From: Lyophyllum atratum
Lineage: Eukaryota > Basidiomycota > Agaricomycetes > Agaricales > Lyophyllaceae
Assembly: GCA_014905825.1 (NCBI GenBank)
Contig: JACGCN010000074.1
Span: forward strand, 1 to 64,000
DNA length: 64,000 nucleotides
Reading direction: 5' to 3'
Shown here: positions 1 to 10,769 of the stretch, in pieces
How the letters are laid out: the number at the start of each line of letters is the position of its first letter
Numbering within the stretch: the first letter of the stretch is position 1
Position numbers and translations under genes: made by a program
The notes under the pieces: model-generated
What the model saw: the letters and a program-made list of their open reading frames with translations, nothing else
Told to the model about the DNA's origin: nothing
Databases searched by the model: none

Positions 1-1313
1 ACCTGAAACAGTATAGCCATCCTGTCGAGGTCGAGGCGTCGACAAGCGGTGGCTCGAACCGGTAGTGATTGCAGACGTCGGCGAACTCAGATGGCTTGAG
101 GTCGTTGCCGTCGTCGAGATGATCTCGCGGGTCCACATGCTCGACCTGTTCGGGGGCCAATGTCTGGAAGTATCTGGCCAGAGAGATGCCGACATACCAC
201 CGAAAGGTGTTTGCTTTCCATGCCAATATGCAGAAGATTCGCAGCAGTAAGTCCAGCTTGGCGATCGTCTACGCCAGCTTCTCCTTCTCTGGCGTGTCCC
301 CGCCCGTCTTTAAAACTACCTGCACCACCATCAGGTGGGGCAGCGCCACCTCAAGATCCAACAGCAACCTGCACAGCAGGTGCTGGGACTCTACCAACAG
401 GTCACTCACCACTCCAGACGCATCGGCCAGCCGGTGCGTCTGCTGCAACGGCACCATCATCGGGTACTGTTGTACTTCCTGTTCCCCTCCTTGCTTGTCG
501 TGTCTCCCCATGAGGAGTGCTTGAAAGATCCAACGCTCATGTTCATCGATCAGACTCAGTAGTTCACTGGTGGGAGGGGTATCGAAGCTGGCAACGCCAC
601 ACATGGTGAATGCGGAGCGGTACCTGGCCACAGCTGGTCCGCGTGTGTGATGAGTGCATAATCCCCCAGCGCCTCGTGGGCGACATGCGAGTCTTCACTG
701 TAGGTGAGCAGTTTTGCGACCTGGCTTGCGTGTTTGTGGAAGCTAGCATCACCCCTGTGCGGTGGGTTAACGGTGTTCGCAGGTGCTTTGCGCATGCGTG
801 TAGATCGTACCAGTGCGCGATGAGAGGCTCCGCCAAGCCCATCCTCGTGGCCCCCCACCTGTAAGGGTTCGCCCTACGCGGCGGTGAAAAGCACCCGAGC
901 ACGTTTTCCTACACAATATTAGCGATTGTTTGTGACATTGCGCTTGGATCTACCCATATACCTCCGCCGCTTTTTGTCTTGGCACCGTGGTGCCAGCCAT
1001 CTTGTGCTTGCGGGCAGTTCTAGCGAGCTAGATATCACTCCGTTCGCTTTCGACCCTAAGAGGATACTTGTCGGCATCTCCTACGCAATATCAGCATTTA
1101 TTGTCGAGATTGCGGTTGCACTTGGTGATGTACCTTCAGCCTTCTTGGGTCGGGCACCGTGGTGCCACCCGTCGTGTGCTTGCGTGCCGCACTGGTAGAC
1201 TCAACCTCGAGCTCTTCACTTTCGGCGAGCAGTGGACGCCTCTCGCGCAGCTGTTTGCTGGTCATAACAGTGGTCTCCAGGTTGGAGTCGGGAGGCAGAG
1301 GGACGAACTTCAT
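1..1313 (-). pseudogene. Decayed multi-exon gene, truncated by window edge
   Basis: Reading starts at ATG 1313 (MKFVPLPPDSNLETT...). Exon 1 is 1313-1134, exon 2 is 1080-962 and exon 3 begins at 908. Both introns (1081-1133 and 909-961) are 53 bp, have GT...TAG ends and resemble each other, as do the exon ends (ARKH...GTTVP), so an exon-intron unit was duplicated. Exon 2 is 119 nt between two phase-0 junctions, so it carries an indel. Downstream the coding frame shifts at about 750 and 630. It then runs from about 631 to the window edge in one frame, broken by a single TAG at 271-269, which reads as Gln if C was changed to T. The recovered protein has segments such as HKHASQVAKLLTYSEDSH, SELLSLIDEHERWIFQALLM and RWYVGISLARYFQTLAPEQV. 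I do not recognise the family. The first exon is a paralogue of the one at 28391. Confidence 0.55.
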
Positions 1314-1512
1314 GGTTGAGGATAATTGCAGTGAGAAGAGAGATGTGGAAAGAGGAATATGATGTTGGATGTGGAGAAAGGGGGATGTAGAAAGAGGGAG
1401 AGGATTATGGATGAGGGAAAAGGTAAAGAGAGAGAGAGGAAAGGGGGGAGGCAAATACCTGTGGGTAAACCCCTACACAGTGCGCACAATTAAATTGGCG
1501 TAACGTCGTGAC
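1314..1512 (-). promoter_or_regulatory. Q-type promoter/leader of the decayed gene
   Basis: On the minus strand, a block resembling AATTGTGCGCACTGTGTAGG with a following TTTACCC...CAGGTATTTGCC is succeeded by a CT-rich leader running into the ATG at 1313. The same block occurs at 9790, 28060 (-), 28200 (+) and 42460, and a truncated form at 58970 (-), each time before a start region. It is a shared 5' module; which bases act as the core promoter is not shown. Confidence 0.5.
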
Positions 1513-1529
1513 TGCTTGTGTCGCATCAG

Positions 1530-1790
1530 TCGAGGCTGTGGCTGCCCTCTAGTCTTGCTTCTGACGCCGAGGCTGTTCTCTGCCGTTGAGGCGTGTAGCT
1601 GTCGTCGAGGCTTGTCGCTGCCGTCGAGGCTGGTCTTTACCGTCGAGGCTGGACTCTGCCGTCGAGGCTCGTCTCTGCCGTCGAAGCTCGTTACTACCGT
1701 CGAGTCCTCCCTCTGCCGTCGAGGTTCGTCACGAACCTCGAGGCGTGTCTCTACCTTCGAGGCCTGTCTCGTCGGTCGACGCATGCGTCA
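1530..1790. repeat. Minisatellite, 17-20 bp unit
   Basis: About eleven degenerate tandem copies of a unit close to GCCGTCGAGGCTGGTCTCT. A related array is at 61150-61370, and short arrays occur near 22115-22180 and 28130-28160. Open frames across it are a by-product of the repeat. Confidence 0.8.
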
Positions 1791-1799
1791 TCCGGGCAG

Positions 1800-2430
1800 C
1801 TCGAACAATCTGTTCGCCGATGAGCGGTGCAGGGGTCCAATTCTACAGTTACCAGGGTAGGAGGGGCAGGGAGGCGAACGGTTCTTGGTGCGAAACACAC
1901 GTCGGTACCATTTCCTTTGTAATTTGTTATCTTTTTGGTGTGGTAGGCCACGGCGCCGCATTTTGCAGGCCGGTCAGGGTCGGCAGGAAAGGAGTACGAT
2001 GGTTTGCCAGAACCGTGAAAACCTGTATGCAAGACATACTGAATATATATCACTCTCTCCATACGCGCCGACCAGATTCGTATTCGGTCATAAAACAACG
2101 GAAACACATCACTTTGTCAACCGGTACCCCTTCTCCCCGTGACAGACCATATTTCCGAGTAGCTGCGAGTGATCTCGTTACAGTGTGTGCAGTACGCACA
2201 ACGTGGACTGTGAATCGCTGAGTGCAGTTACGGCATTAAATTTACGACGGCTCCATCACTGTGGATGAAGCCTGCAGGTAGCATCTTTCGATACTTTCTA
2301 TAGAGCCCAGACTCTGTCTTATTGGAACATCTTCTTGGACGCCTAGGTTTTCTTTCAAATAAGCCATGTCGTCTCATTTGAGGGAACGGGTCAGTAAAAT
2401 GCGAGGCAGGGCCAGTCAAGCGAAGAGCTC
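1800..2430. other. No gene recognised
   Basis: Contains a short match (GTTCGCCGATGAGCGGTGCA, 1815-1834) also present at 26298-26316, but no coherent coding frame on either strand. Confidence 0.4.
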
Positions 2431-2449
2431 AGGGTATAGGCCAGTCAAG

Positions 2450-2730
2450 GACGATACTGGAGGAGAGTTGTGGAGTGGACGGGGCGTAGATACTACCATT
2501 TTCTAGATAGGCCATATTGTAGCAATAAATAACATAAAAATCACACTGATTTCTGAGTATGTATCACCCACCAGCTTACCGACGAACGTTCAAACACCCC
2601 AGCTGACGGCGGTCTCAGGGCTTATGGTGGCGTGAGTCCGTTCACACGCTTTCAACTCACTCGACGCGCCGAAAGTCGCAAGTTGTATACACGCAGCTGG
2701 CTACGTTCTTAGAGAATCTATTTTTTTCCC
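2450..2730 (+). repeat. Dispersed repeat C, copy 1
   Basis: Starts near a GGAGTGGACGGGGCGTAGAT motif and ends near AGAGAATC...CCCGATGC. It aligns by eye with 11870-12105, 21380-21500, 21830-22095, 25740-26030, 26690-26770 and 34440-34690. No coding frame is conserved between copies, so it is probably a non-coding mobile element or the flank of one. Confidence 0.65.
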
Positions 2731-2871
2731 GATGCTGTAAAAAGTCTCCTCCCTTCGGTTCCCCCTCTCTCCCTTTGCTTCCGCTCCCACCATCCATCTG
2801 GGGATAACGCCTCACCGCACAGGATGTCGCGAAAAAAAGGAATGAGGCTTTAGCTCTCCTCTGGGTCACCG

Positions 2872-3486
2872 GGTATGGTACAACGTTTGATATTGCCGGT
2901 TGTCAAATCTGGTCCCGTACGGGGCACAGCCCAGGACGGACTGGATGGAGTATTGACCTTGAGCGGTGTCAATGAGTGCCAGGGAACTATATAAGCGGAT
3001 AGCGCGTGTATTCCAGGATCGACGGCGCCTTGGACTTGACATTCTTGAGGAGCCTCCTGATGTCGCCAAATAATCGTGGATATGAACAGCAGCTCTAGAA
3101 TGCCGATGGCCCACTACATTTGGTGATTGGGTAAAAGGCTGTGCCATTGCCATATTGGACGCAGACGGTCAATTAGTCAGTGCAGATGCGAGTCGGGTTC
3201 TCGTGAGATACTTATTTTGTTGCTTTTTCTGTTGATAATTCGTCACCTAGCTCAGATCGTCGAAATCGCGACTGGAACTTCATACGCTACCAAAAATATG
3301 ACCTCAGTTCTCCAAAGAATTCACCCAAGCTCTTCAAGCAGCCCCATAGATTCCATCACATCGTCGACCGCAGGCGGCGGTTCTCCTCGCAAAGCCGCGG
3401 CAGAGCTGCTTGTGAGATCGTTGCTGCAGTTCTCAATGAATGCACGATGGTATCGACTCCCTCCGTCCTTCGAAATGCATCCATGA
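2872..3486 (+). pseudogene. Decayed two-or-more-exon gene, unknown function
   Basis: Coding-like segments change frame but stay collinear: VQRLILPVVKSGPVRG, then ARVFQDRRRLGLDILEEPPD, then GDWVKGCAIAILDADGQLVS ending in ASRVL. Next comes an intron at 3203-3255 (53 bp, GTGAGA donor, TTGAT, CTCAG acceptor) joined in phase 0 to IVEIATGTSYATKNMTSVLQ and an open frame to the stop at 3484-3486. At least one indel near 2993 and stops around 3075-3095 break it. It could be a live gene whose splicing I misread, but the mixed frames favour a pseudogene. The family is not recognised. Confidence 0.4.
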
Positions 3487-4640
3487 TCCAGACGAGATGA
3501 TTTGAAGAGGATATAGAAGACTGGGTATGAGAGGAGCAATCAGCACTGTTTTCTCCTTTGTAACAGCTAGCAATGTTTTTCTTGGTTCGTCCAGCTATAC
3601 CTCCTCCCTACTCGCGCATTCTAAGCGCCCTAACTCGGTTCTTGCGTGACTGTAGTCATTCACTTACCAGTGTAGGCTTAGCCTTGACCGCGCTCGGCAA
3701 ACGAGAGTCTAGCGGTGACTTCATCTACGGAAGCGCAGGCGCGCCAACATGAACGGACGATTAACGGAGAGTCTCTGTTTTCTTTACTGTACCGCAACTA
3801 TCACCGCACGATCATGTTGAGCACGGTGGAACACTGGCTTTAGTAGAGAATGGTCTAATGTGCGTCGGCCTCACACATAGCGGCAGATGGCTTTATCGGC
3901 GGTGAACCCGGTTTTGCCGTCGTAGAAGGCCGTGGCAGTTGTGCGGAAAAGTGGAGGCAATCACACGAAACGTTCACAAGATGGCGCTGAGTTCCGCCAT
4001 CGCAAACTTGCGTCTTTCGGTTAGCAAAGTCGGAGAATATCGACAATTATCTTGTTGAAGTGACTGTGTTACAGTTTCCTTACACGGATGCAGACAACGT
4101 TGCATGAAATTTCTCCGTCGAACGCGCGAACGCTTGTCATTTGTTTTCAACTGGCAGATCATGAAGGAGGGCGTGTCGCGCAGAGGAACGAAAATTGATC
4201 TCCATTCAATCGTCGGGAGTCGTGCTGGGTAACTGGAGAGTGGAATATTCCAAGTGGAGAACAGATTTGTCCGATTATACTAATCGTCTATGCGTGTCGT
4301 CTTCCACGAGTCGGTTTTTCTTCGGTGTTATCCTTCATGCATGAAGGCGATTTGTGCGACTAGGACGGGGCGACGAAACTTGCTCGACCAACCCAAACCG
4401 AAACAAAACCGAGAGAAAAACCGCAGAACAAACACAAATCACCAAATCAACGACACCTGAGCCTATAAACCACAGCTTTCGCACCGCATCCTCCTCGCAG
4501 ATCTCACCGACGTTCGATCCCTCCTTCATCATTGAACACCAGGCGACTTTGCATCTGTCATACATCATGAAGCAGCCGCCGACTTTGCATCTGCCATACA
4601 CGATCATCCACCACTCGAAAATAGATGGTTTAATGAACGT
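3487..4640. other. No gene recognised; leader-like sequence at the end
   Basis: 3500-4300 shows no convincing frame. 4380-4640 is A/C-rich and resembles an untranslated leader. It holds a short direct duplication (CGACTTTGCATCTG at about 4543 and 4581). Confidence 0.4.
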
Positions 4641-4654
4641 CAAAAAGAAAACTA

Positions 4655-5131
4655 TGCCGACCGACAGTAGGTGCCCCGCAGATTACACAGCCGATGCAGA
4701 TACGGAAACTAACAGGGCTGATAGTTGTGCATATCTTTATTGACCACGTCAAGCCGCCTCCTCACTGAGATGGAATACGGTTGTTCCCCGAGGAGTGCAG
4801 AACCTAGAATGCAGTGCTTGAGTTCTTTGGAAACGTCACGAACCAGCACCACAAGGCGATGGCGTTCCGCGATGAAATCGTTCGCAAGTTCCGGAAGGAG
4901 CCCGACCTGCAGATCATGCCGGTACACATGGAGGTTAATAAGAAAGGTTTCACTGATCGAGTGACGGCGTGGAGGTTGCGGGGCCACAAGGTTACGTCTC
5001 TGATCGATTTGATGCACGACACGCTTGTGAATCTGGGCCTTCGCGGAAAGGAATGTCGTCGGGGAGGAAACTATTTGGTGTACTTGCTTGTGACCGTGAT
5101 CCGGTCGCGTCCCCCACGTCCGAATATGTAA
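4655..5131 (+). pseudogene. Decayed gene with two premature stops
   Basis: One frame reads LTGLIVVHIFIDHVKPPPH, stop TGA (4766-4768), DGIRLFPEECRT, stop TAG (4805-4807), then NAVLEFFGNVTNQHHKAMAF and about 85 further residues including KFRKEPDLQIMPVHMEVNKK and VTSLIDLMHDTLVNLGLRG, ending at TAA 5129-5131. Both stops are one C-to-T change from Arg (CGA) and Gln (CAG), and the frame is kept across them, which argues for a once functional protein. A start codon is not certain. The family is not recognised. Confidence 0.5.
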
Positions 5132-5134
5132 GGC

Positions 5135-5296
5135 ATGGACTACTCCACCCCCACGAAAGCAGCCATCAGCACAACGACGCAAACCACAATCGGCGGATGT
5201 ATCTCAGGGTGCATACACTGGCTTTTTTTCATCGCCGTCAACCGGCTTGTAGGTTGCTCTGTTTGCTCTGGTGGATACTGGATCGGTTGCCTTTAG
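5135..5296 (+). CDS. Possible 53-aa membrane protein
   Basis: A short ORF from ATG 5135 to TAG 5294-5296, four bases after the preceding pseudogene ends. It begins MDYSTPTKAAISTTTQTT, followed by a Gly/Cys-rich hydrophobic stretch (about residues 19-53, with WLFFIAVNRLVGC) that could span a membrane once. The sequence looks coding in composition, but it is short and no relative was seen in the window. It could equally be a downstream exon of the broken gene before it. Confidence 0.3.
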   Translation: MDYSTPTKAAISTTTQTTIGGCISGCIHWLFFIAVNRLVGCSVCSGGYWIGCL

Positions 5297-5299
5297 GTG

Positions 5300-5660
5300 A
5301 AAATGGATTTGCTGTTCTTGAAGTGACTGCCTGCATGGCATTGTGACCGTTGTATGCAAAGTATTCAGATCTCTTTTACGATTATGAACTCCGGTGTTTC
5401 CATTACACCTACTCCTCTACCGCGCTGGTTAAGTAATATACGCTCATCCGTGATTAATTTACCGCCTCACTTCATCTTTGTTACTCGCTGGAGATAAACA
5501 ACAGGGTTTCTATGAGCATCAACCCGTGGTTTTGACAGACGGAGCGAGGCGCGAACGTCTCTCCATGCGAAATCGCGCGTCCGTAGGACATACGCCTAAT
5601 CGAATAGAATCCGGCGCCAATATGTCAAAGCTAACACCACCAAGCGATCCACTATTCCAT
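5300..5660. other. No gene recognised
   Basis: AT-leaning sequence without a coherent frame or repeat match. Confidence 0.4.
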
Positions 5661-6005
5661 CTACGCTAGTCCTCTCATGTGACCCTCTTCGTGCCGCCTG
5701 CTGCTCAATATCAACTTACAAAAACGTTTGCTGATCAGTTTCGTCTGCCATTGTGCGGAGCCCGCGTGCCGGTTCGGTGGGATGACGGTTGGTGTGGTTG
5801 TAGTCGTTCGTCCTCCAAATACCATGTCCACATCAGTGACGAGCAAGTAAATTGCATCGTTGTCAGATACAACTTCGCCCGGTATAGGTACTTCAGACAG
5901 GAATGGTATTCGGAGTACATTGATGTCGACCTCCGAGATGGTTTCCGACATAATGACGACGACATTGCGGCGAGAGGCGTATTGCAAGCGTCTCCAGAGT
6001 AACAA
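5661..6005 (-). CDS. Hypothetical protein, 114 codons
   Basis: An open minus-strand frame with protein-like composition (ISEVDINVLRIPFLSEVPIP, then NDAIYLLVTDVDMVFGGRTT). The opposite strand is open over nearly the same span, so one of the two is a shadow. I prefer the minus strand because its composition is more protein-like. No ATG context, intron or relative was found to confirm it. Confidence 0.25.
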   Translation of the reverse strand: MLLWRRLQYASRRNVVVIMSETISEVDINVLRIPFLSEVPIPGEVVSDNDAIYLLVTDVDMVFGGRTTTTTPTVIPPNRHAGSAQWQTKLISKRFCKLILSSRRHEEGHMRGLA

Positions 6006-6009
6006 CTAG

Positions 6010-6470
6010 AGGATGCGGATTTGAGGGGACACTGAAGTCTGCAAGGTACGAATTAAAAGAACGACATAATTTTATCTGTATTTGGCAGGGCGCACTCTTT
6101 CACGCATGACCGTGGTTTTCCCTTCTGGGTTTTCATACAGCTGCGTTCATATTTGGTACCCGATAAAGTTACGTATCTCGAAGCTGTTTTTGGCTTGCTG
6201 TTATTGATTCCATTTTCTTTGGGTTGCATTCTTCAATTGGGAGGCTCAACTGTCGGATGTCCGGATATGAAGGTAACTCCAAGGAGGCCACGGAGGAGAG
6301 CTTCACGAGTAAACACCGCGTTTCGGTTGTCTGATCGCAGCAGCGGACCGGAAATGCTTGTCTTACGTGTATATTGTGATCCCATGCTCCGAGTTAAGGG
6401 CATCAGCACAATTGATTTATTCACATGAAGTTCTAGATACGTTTACTCATATTTCGGTCGATTGTAGTAC
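6010..6470. other. No gene recognised
   Basis: A plus-strand frame at 6153-6428 contains a hydrophobic stretch (GLLLLIPFSLGCILQLGG) but lacks any other support; I do not call it a gene. Confidence 0.3.
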
Positions 6471-6479
6471 TGACGTCCC

Positions 6480-7055
6480 AGCTATCCCCGTTCTAAAGGT
6501 TCCACGTTTCGGCTAACAATGTCAGTCTGGAGAGCGACTAAAATATTTACCCCAAGGTCTACACTATCTGCCAGTCATCAGCGATTTGGCAATCATGAAC
6601 GATGATTGCATATACCATGGTCCGCTCGTTGATTAAACTGTTCCATGGAAATGGAACATATCGTAGGACTGGTGACGCAATACGTATTGAACTCATTGCC
6701 TGACATCCATATATCTATTGAATGTTTGCTCCTCCTAATAGGAAGCAGGCTGATTTAAAAAGCATGAGATATAGAATAATATTCGGTAGCTTTGTTCAAG
6801 CTTCCACTAGCACTGATGCGACATCACCTGACCAAATAACAGTTTTCTTCCCTCCTACTACCTCGCTCAGCACACATCCCACAAACCCCACGGGATACAA
6901 CCCACCCCCACTTTACCTCTTCATTTCCTACCCTCATCACTACCCCATCAGCCACAAAATACCACCGTCGTTCATCTCGACGACGGTATCATCAGCCCCG
7001 AACTTTACGACTCCTATCAACAACAAGACTGGAACGATCCACTCGAACCACGAAG
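6480..7055 (+). promoter_or_regulatory. 5' flank and leader of the RING gene
   Basis: This region carries the CT-rich leader (about 6840-6960) before the ATG at 7056. Roughly 6480-6950 aligns by eye with 32760-33250: both have the GGTCCGCTCGTTGATT block, ACAGTTTTCTT...CCTCCTAC and CACAAACCC...CGGG. The promoter region is therefore present twice, but only this copy is followed by the coding region. Confidence 0.55.
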
Positions 7056-7586
7056 ATGAACGACTCAACCGCCGAGGCCTCTGTCAAGGATCCTGCCACC
7101 TTCGAGAATAGCAAGAAGGTGCCAGAGAACCCTGCGTCCAACCCGGGACGTTCCGATCTTCCTGACTGCGCCATCTGCCAGCGCTCCTTGTCCGATACGA
7201 CTCCAGACGACATCATGACATTGCATCCGTGTTATCACGCCTTCCATACCGAATGCTACGTGGCCTACGTACATAGCATCGAGGTCCCGGAATGTTACCT
7301 CTGCCTGGCAGCTGTTGACAAGGCCGCCATCGGTAACGCGACGGGAAATCCTCCGCCTGGAAGCAGACACGTGGCTGCAGATAGGAGGGCGGGTGGCCAC
7401 CTCAAGCTGGCAGACTGGGCGGCGCATGCAGGGGGAAATCGTATCTCGAGGATGGATTATGACCCAGCGAACCCAGTATACCATAGGCACAGAGGCAAGC
7501 TGCTGGAAGACCGCCCTGACCGTCTAGCGGAGATAGTGGAAATCTTGAGGGCCATTATCAAACTGCGGGACGCTCGAAAGCATTAA
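7056..7586 (+). CDS. RING-H2 finger protein, 176 aa
   Basis: A single-exon gene. Residues 38-83 form a complete RING-H2: C38-x2-C41, C59-x-H61-x2-H64-x2-C67, C80-x2-C83, in the context CAICQRSL...HPCYHAFHTEC...ECYLC. All eight zinc ligands are present. RING-H2 domains of this kind usually recruit an E2 and act as E3 ubiquitin ligases; that role is inferred from the family. The N-terminus (1-37) is polar and the C-terminus (about 100-176) is charged, with a helical basic end (RLAEIVEILRAIIKLRDARK). No membrane segment or second domain is visible. The ATG is preceded by a long CT-rich leader and a flank that is duplicated at 32760-33250. It is one of the few clearly intact genes in the window. 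Confidence 0.85.
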   Translation: MNDSTAEASVKDPATFENSKKVPENPASNPGRSDLPDCAICQRSLSDTTPDDIMTLHPCYHAFHTECYVAYVHSIEVPECYLCLAAVDKAAIGNATGNPPPGSRHVAADRRAGGHLKLADWAAHAGGNRISRMDYDPANPVYHRHRGKLLEDRPDRLAEIVEILRAIIKLRDARKH

Positions 7587-7589
7587 GGC

Positions 7590-8375
7590 CTGAGTTCCAT
7601 ATGCGGCTAGGTTTGATGGCAGGATGAGTGTGGTTCGGGGTTTCCTGGTTCATCTCTACCTACTATTTGCACGGTATAATGCCAAACGCCTTCCTGGTAG
7701 TGCTTTGTCTCTCCGTATTTCTTTGTCCGTCATATCATATGTGTACCGTGAAATAACTCCCTCCACTTCCTCTCCGCGTGCATCCGCTCGCCCGGCTTAA
7801 ATGGAGGGCTACACGTTGAGATACTTCCACCAGAGATCAGCTCTTGATAGTAGGCACAACTTGTACCGTTAGTCGTCCCGAATCACGGCCGGATGATAGT
7901 TCGAGCAGCGCAGGATGTTCAGCAGTATCAAAGTACACTCGGCTATACACATACAAGCTCTTCAATAGATTTTCCACGCTGTGCATGTAGCGGACAAAAA
8001 ATCTTCACCACTCTCTTGCACTGATCATGGTTCGCAAGTGACAAACTTGTAAATTCGACCGAGGTGGTACAAATCGTGCACGATTATGTCTGAAGGGAAT
8101 ACACTAGACAAGAATGAAGCGCGGCGATTGTTATAAGAATTCAACCCACTATACCTGATTACCACATAATCCCATTTTGCTCCACGGCAGACAGAAACCA
8201 GTAACCGCCACGAGACCGGCGTCTGAAATCACGTAAGTTGTCTGCGGAAACATGGTTTAATCATACGGAAAGTACGAGAGATTAAGAATATGAGAAGGCT
8301 CATTGTCAAGCTAGGAGACGAGGACACGAAAAACCAAATCGCTAGAACTGCCTGGAGCGAGAAAACCCCATCACG
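7590..8375. other. 3' flank, no gene recognised
   Basis: Untranslated 3' side of the RING gene and unique sequence; no coherent frame or repeat. Confidence 0.4.
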
Positions 8376-8380
8376 CCTGT

Positions 8381-8696
8381 TCAAACTTCCCCTTCAATCA
8401 TCTGCTGTCGAACGACGAACGATCTCGAGAGTCCCAATCGATCCGCAGCTCCTTGAACACTATCGATCGATCCCGCGAAGTGACCACGGAGGAGAAGCCT
8501 CACGAACTCCGAGAGAAAAATGACCGCCCCCATGAACAGAATCAACACCATCATAGCGTGTAGCAGCTGCGCTACGAACGCCAAGAGCGGGTCTGTTAGT
8601 ATAGTAGTAGCATATTAGCAAAGCGATACAAAAAAAGCATGTATAAAGTTTGCAGGGGGGTCATAAACTTTTTTCGTAGCCGAAAAGGGGTCTCAT
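8381..8696 (-). CDS. Two-exon small membrane protein, 79 aa
   Basis: Exon 1 is 8696-8669 (MRPLFGYEK plus one base), the intron is 8593-8668 (76 bp, donor GTTTAT, branch GCTAAT, acceptor AACAG) and exon 2 is 8592-8381. Splicing keeps the frame and supplies an ATG to a reading frame that otherwise starts without one. After the junction (NPLLAFVAQLLHAMMVLILF...) a strong hydrophobic segment covers about residues 11-39, followed by a basic, helical tail. It is probably a single-pass or hairpin membrane protein. A CT/CA-rich leader lies upstream (8700-9020). The family is not recognised. An ORF on the plus strand (8290-8523) is regarded as its shadow. Confidence 0.55.
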
Positions 8697-9024
8697 CTCG
8701 TTGCTGAAGAAGACTTGTAAGGTTCTTCCTGAATGAGCGGTCAATTGTTTTGATATGGTGTCAATCACTGTAGAAAGCGAAGAAGCAGTAGTGGTCGTGG
8801 AGTGATGTTCAGGGTGGAGTGTGTCGTGGCCGTGGTAGGATCTGCGGGGTGAATTCGGTAGTGGTCGTGGTGGGATGTGTGTAGTGGATGCGGCAGCTGT
8901 GGTGGTGAGCTGTTTTTGGAGGATAGAGCGCCTAATAATGAACTTCTTGCACTCATTCGGGAAGACGGGCGAAGAGAAAAGCGAGTGATGTTTGATATTT
9001 GCACGTGTTGTCGAAAACATCACT

Positions 9025-9410
9025 GTTTTGCGCAGTCCCCGCTACGATCACCATTGCGACTTATTTTCATGCAATGTAGAACAAGATGATTGCAATTGAT
9101 TCACCGTATGTTTTCTGTCATCATTCACCTATCACCACTGCTGCGGTAACACCTCGTACGCACTTCCTCCACAGACTATGAAAAAGGTCCGCTGAAGCAA
9201 TCGAACCCAAGCTCATCGAACTTGGCAGCATCACCGACAGCTGACCAGAGCTGACCCATAGACGCATCGAGCAGGCAAAAATAGCAGGAGCAGATCCCAT
9301 GCCCATGCTTTGCAGACCAGTGCAGACTATCTCCCCGTATCAATCTATGATGAAAGTGAAAGGAACTACTACGTCAGAAGCCTGACAGGCATGATTGTGG
9401 ACGAGTAGTC
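9025..9410. other. No gene recognised
   Basis: Minus-strand frame 9121-9306 is open but lacks support. No repeats seen. Confidence 0.3.
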
Positions 9411-9416
9411 AATCGA

Positions 9417-9749
9417 CTAAGTAACTCGCACACACTTCACAGTTACTCTAGATTGGTGGGCTCGCATAGCTGCTGTACTCGGGTATGATCCCTCATTCTT
9501 GACGGATTTCACCGGTGGATTTTGCTCCGATAGTGTGATGAAGAACGTAGGACGTAGGAATACAGTGCAGAAGAGGTTAAGCGGGTGTACGCCCCAGCTA
9601 TCCCAATGGTGAACATGACCGACTGTATTATGCATAGCCTCCAAAAAGAAAGGATCTGATTCCCTCCATTGCGTCGTGGGTATGTCACAAACCGGAGTTA
9701 GGGTTTCAGGAAGTGCGTCACGGGGCATCGCTCGACTCACTTGCGACAT
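9417..9749 (-). CDS. Hypothetical protein, 110 codons, weak
   Basis: An open frame with plausible composition (CDIPTTQWRESDPFFLEAMH, then NTVGHVHHWDSWGVHPLN). The His-rich stretch recalled copper-binding motifs, but the spacing does not fit tyrosinase. No start context, intron or paralogue supports it. Confidence 0.22.
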   Translation of the reverse strand: MSQVSRAMPRDALPETLTPVCDIPTTQWRESDPFFLEAMHNTVGHVHHWDSWGVHPLNLFCTVFLRPTFFITLSEQNPPVKSVKNEGSYPSTAAMRAHQSRVTVKCVRVT

Positions 9750-9789
9750 TTCCAGTCTCTACGGCATCCACAAACCTCAGTAACGACGC

Positions 9790-10078
9790 TAAAGCAATTA
9801 AATCCGCCGCAACGCGTAAGGTGTTACCCGCTGGGTTTCGCCGCCCCCCCTTACCTGCCTCTCCCACTCCCTACTTTATAATCCACCATCAACATTCTCT
9901 GTCTCTCTTTCCCTTCTTCCTACTTCATTATCACCTTCCTCTTTCCACTTCACACTTTTTACTCCATTTATACTTTACTATTAACTTTCAATCTCTCGGA
10001 CCTCACCCTGATCACTACTCACCGCACATTTTTCTCCTAGATCTACCTACCCATTTCCTACGACAGTTGTACTCCACC
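9790..10078 (+). promoter_or_regulatory. Q-type promoter and CT-rich leader
   Basis: The Q block (GCAATTAAAT...GTTACCCGCTGGGTTTCGCC) is followed by a TATA-like TTTATAATCC and about 220 bp of CT-rich leader to ATG 10079. It is homologous to the leaders at 1440 (-), 28060 (-), 28220 (+) and 42470 (+). Confidence 0.55.
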
Positions 10079-10606
10079 ATGCGTTTCTGTTCTCACTCCT
10101 CATTTTACCTACTACACGATCACCTTCCTCTCTCCCTCTCTCCGCCTCCACACTTTGGACATCCTGGCCTTACTCGCCGCCACATTTTGTCAGCCCAGGA
10201 CGACCTCACGCCACCGCTTCCAAGAAGATTGGGGGCCAAACCGGCCACAATTATAGCAAAGACGGCGGCGGCTGTGGCGTTTGCCTCTGATGGGAAGAAG
10301 GACTGGAACACCTCTGTGGAGACGGCCGGTACTGCGATCAAGGATTTCTGAAGCTTCGCGGGGCCTGTGGAGTTTGCGCGCTGGGTGCCGCACGCATAGG
10401 GGTGATGTTTGGAAAGCTGTGGGAGATTTGATGTGAGTTATCATTTACTTTTTTCTCTGGTGGGATGCGGCTACTGATGATGCTTCAGACATCTCGCACA
10501 GCACAGTCCGTCCGATATCCAGCGGCACCTGCAAATCGCGGACATACCCTACTTCGGCATGTACGACTTTGGCCTGTGCCGTCCCAGGTCCAAACGCTGC
10601 CGATAG
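10079..10606 (+). pseudogene. Decayed two-exon gene behind a Q leader
   Basis: From ATG 10079 the frame reads to a TGA at 10349-10351 (ending AKTAAAVAFASDGKKDW...GTAIKDF). Past that stop the same frame continues SFAGPVEFARWVPHA, so a Trp codon (TGG) was probably changed to TGA. A further indel moves the frame to GDVWKAVGDL. Then follows a good intron at 10433-10488 (56 bp, GTGAGT, CTGAT, TTCAG) and exon 2 (10489-10606), HLAQHSPSDIQRHLQIADIP to CRPRSKRCR stop. The original product was probably a small basic protein with Ala-rich helices. The family is not recognised. Confidence 0.5.
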
Positions 10607-10769
10607 TGCAGCAGCTACCGCCGAAGCGATGGGTCGAAGATCGCGCTACTCAGGTGGCCAACAACAGGAGGATGAGACGGATGATGTAAATGATGAAGAG
10701 GAGGACGCCTCCTGGCCGGTCGAAAGTAGACCCTAAGGGTAAGGCGCGGCGTACAACACTTCCGCTGAG

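Noticed and set aside
9417..9749. Tyrosinase-like copper motif (MHNTVGHVHHWDSWG)
   Set aside because: The His spacing and surrounding residues do not match the CuA or CuB sites of tyrosinases.
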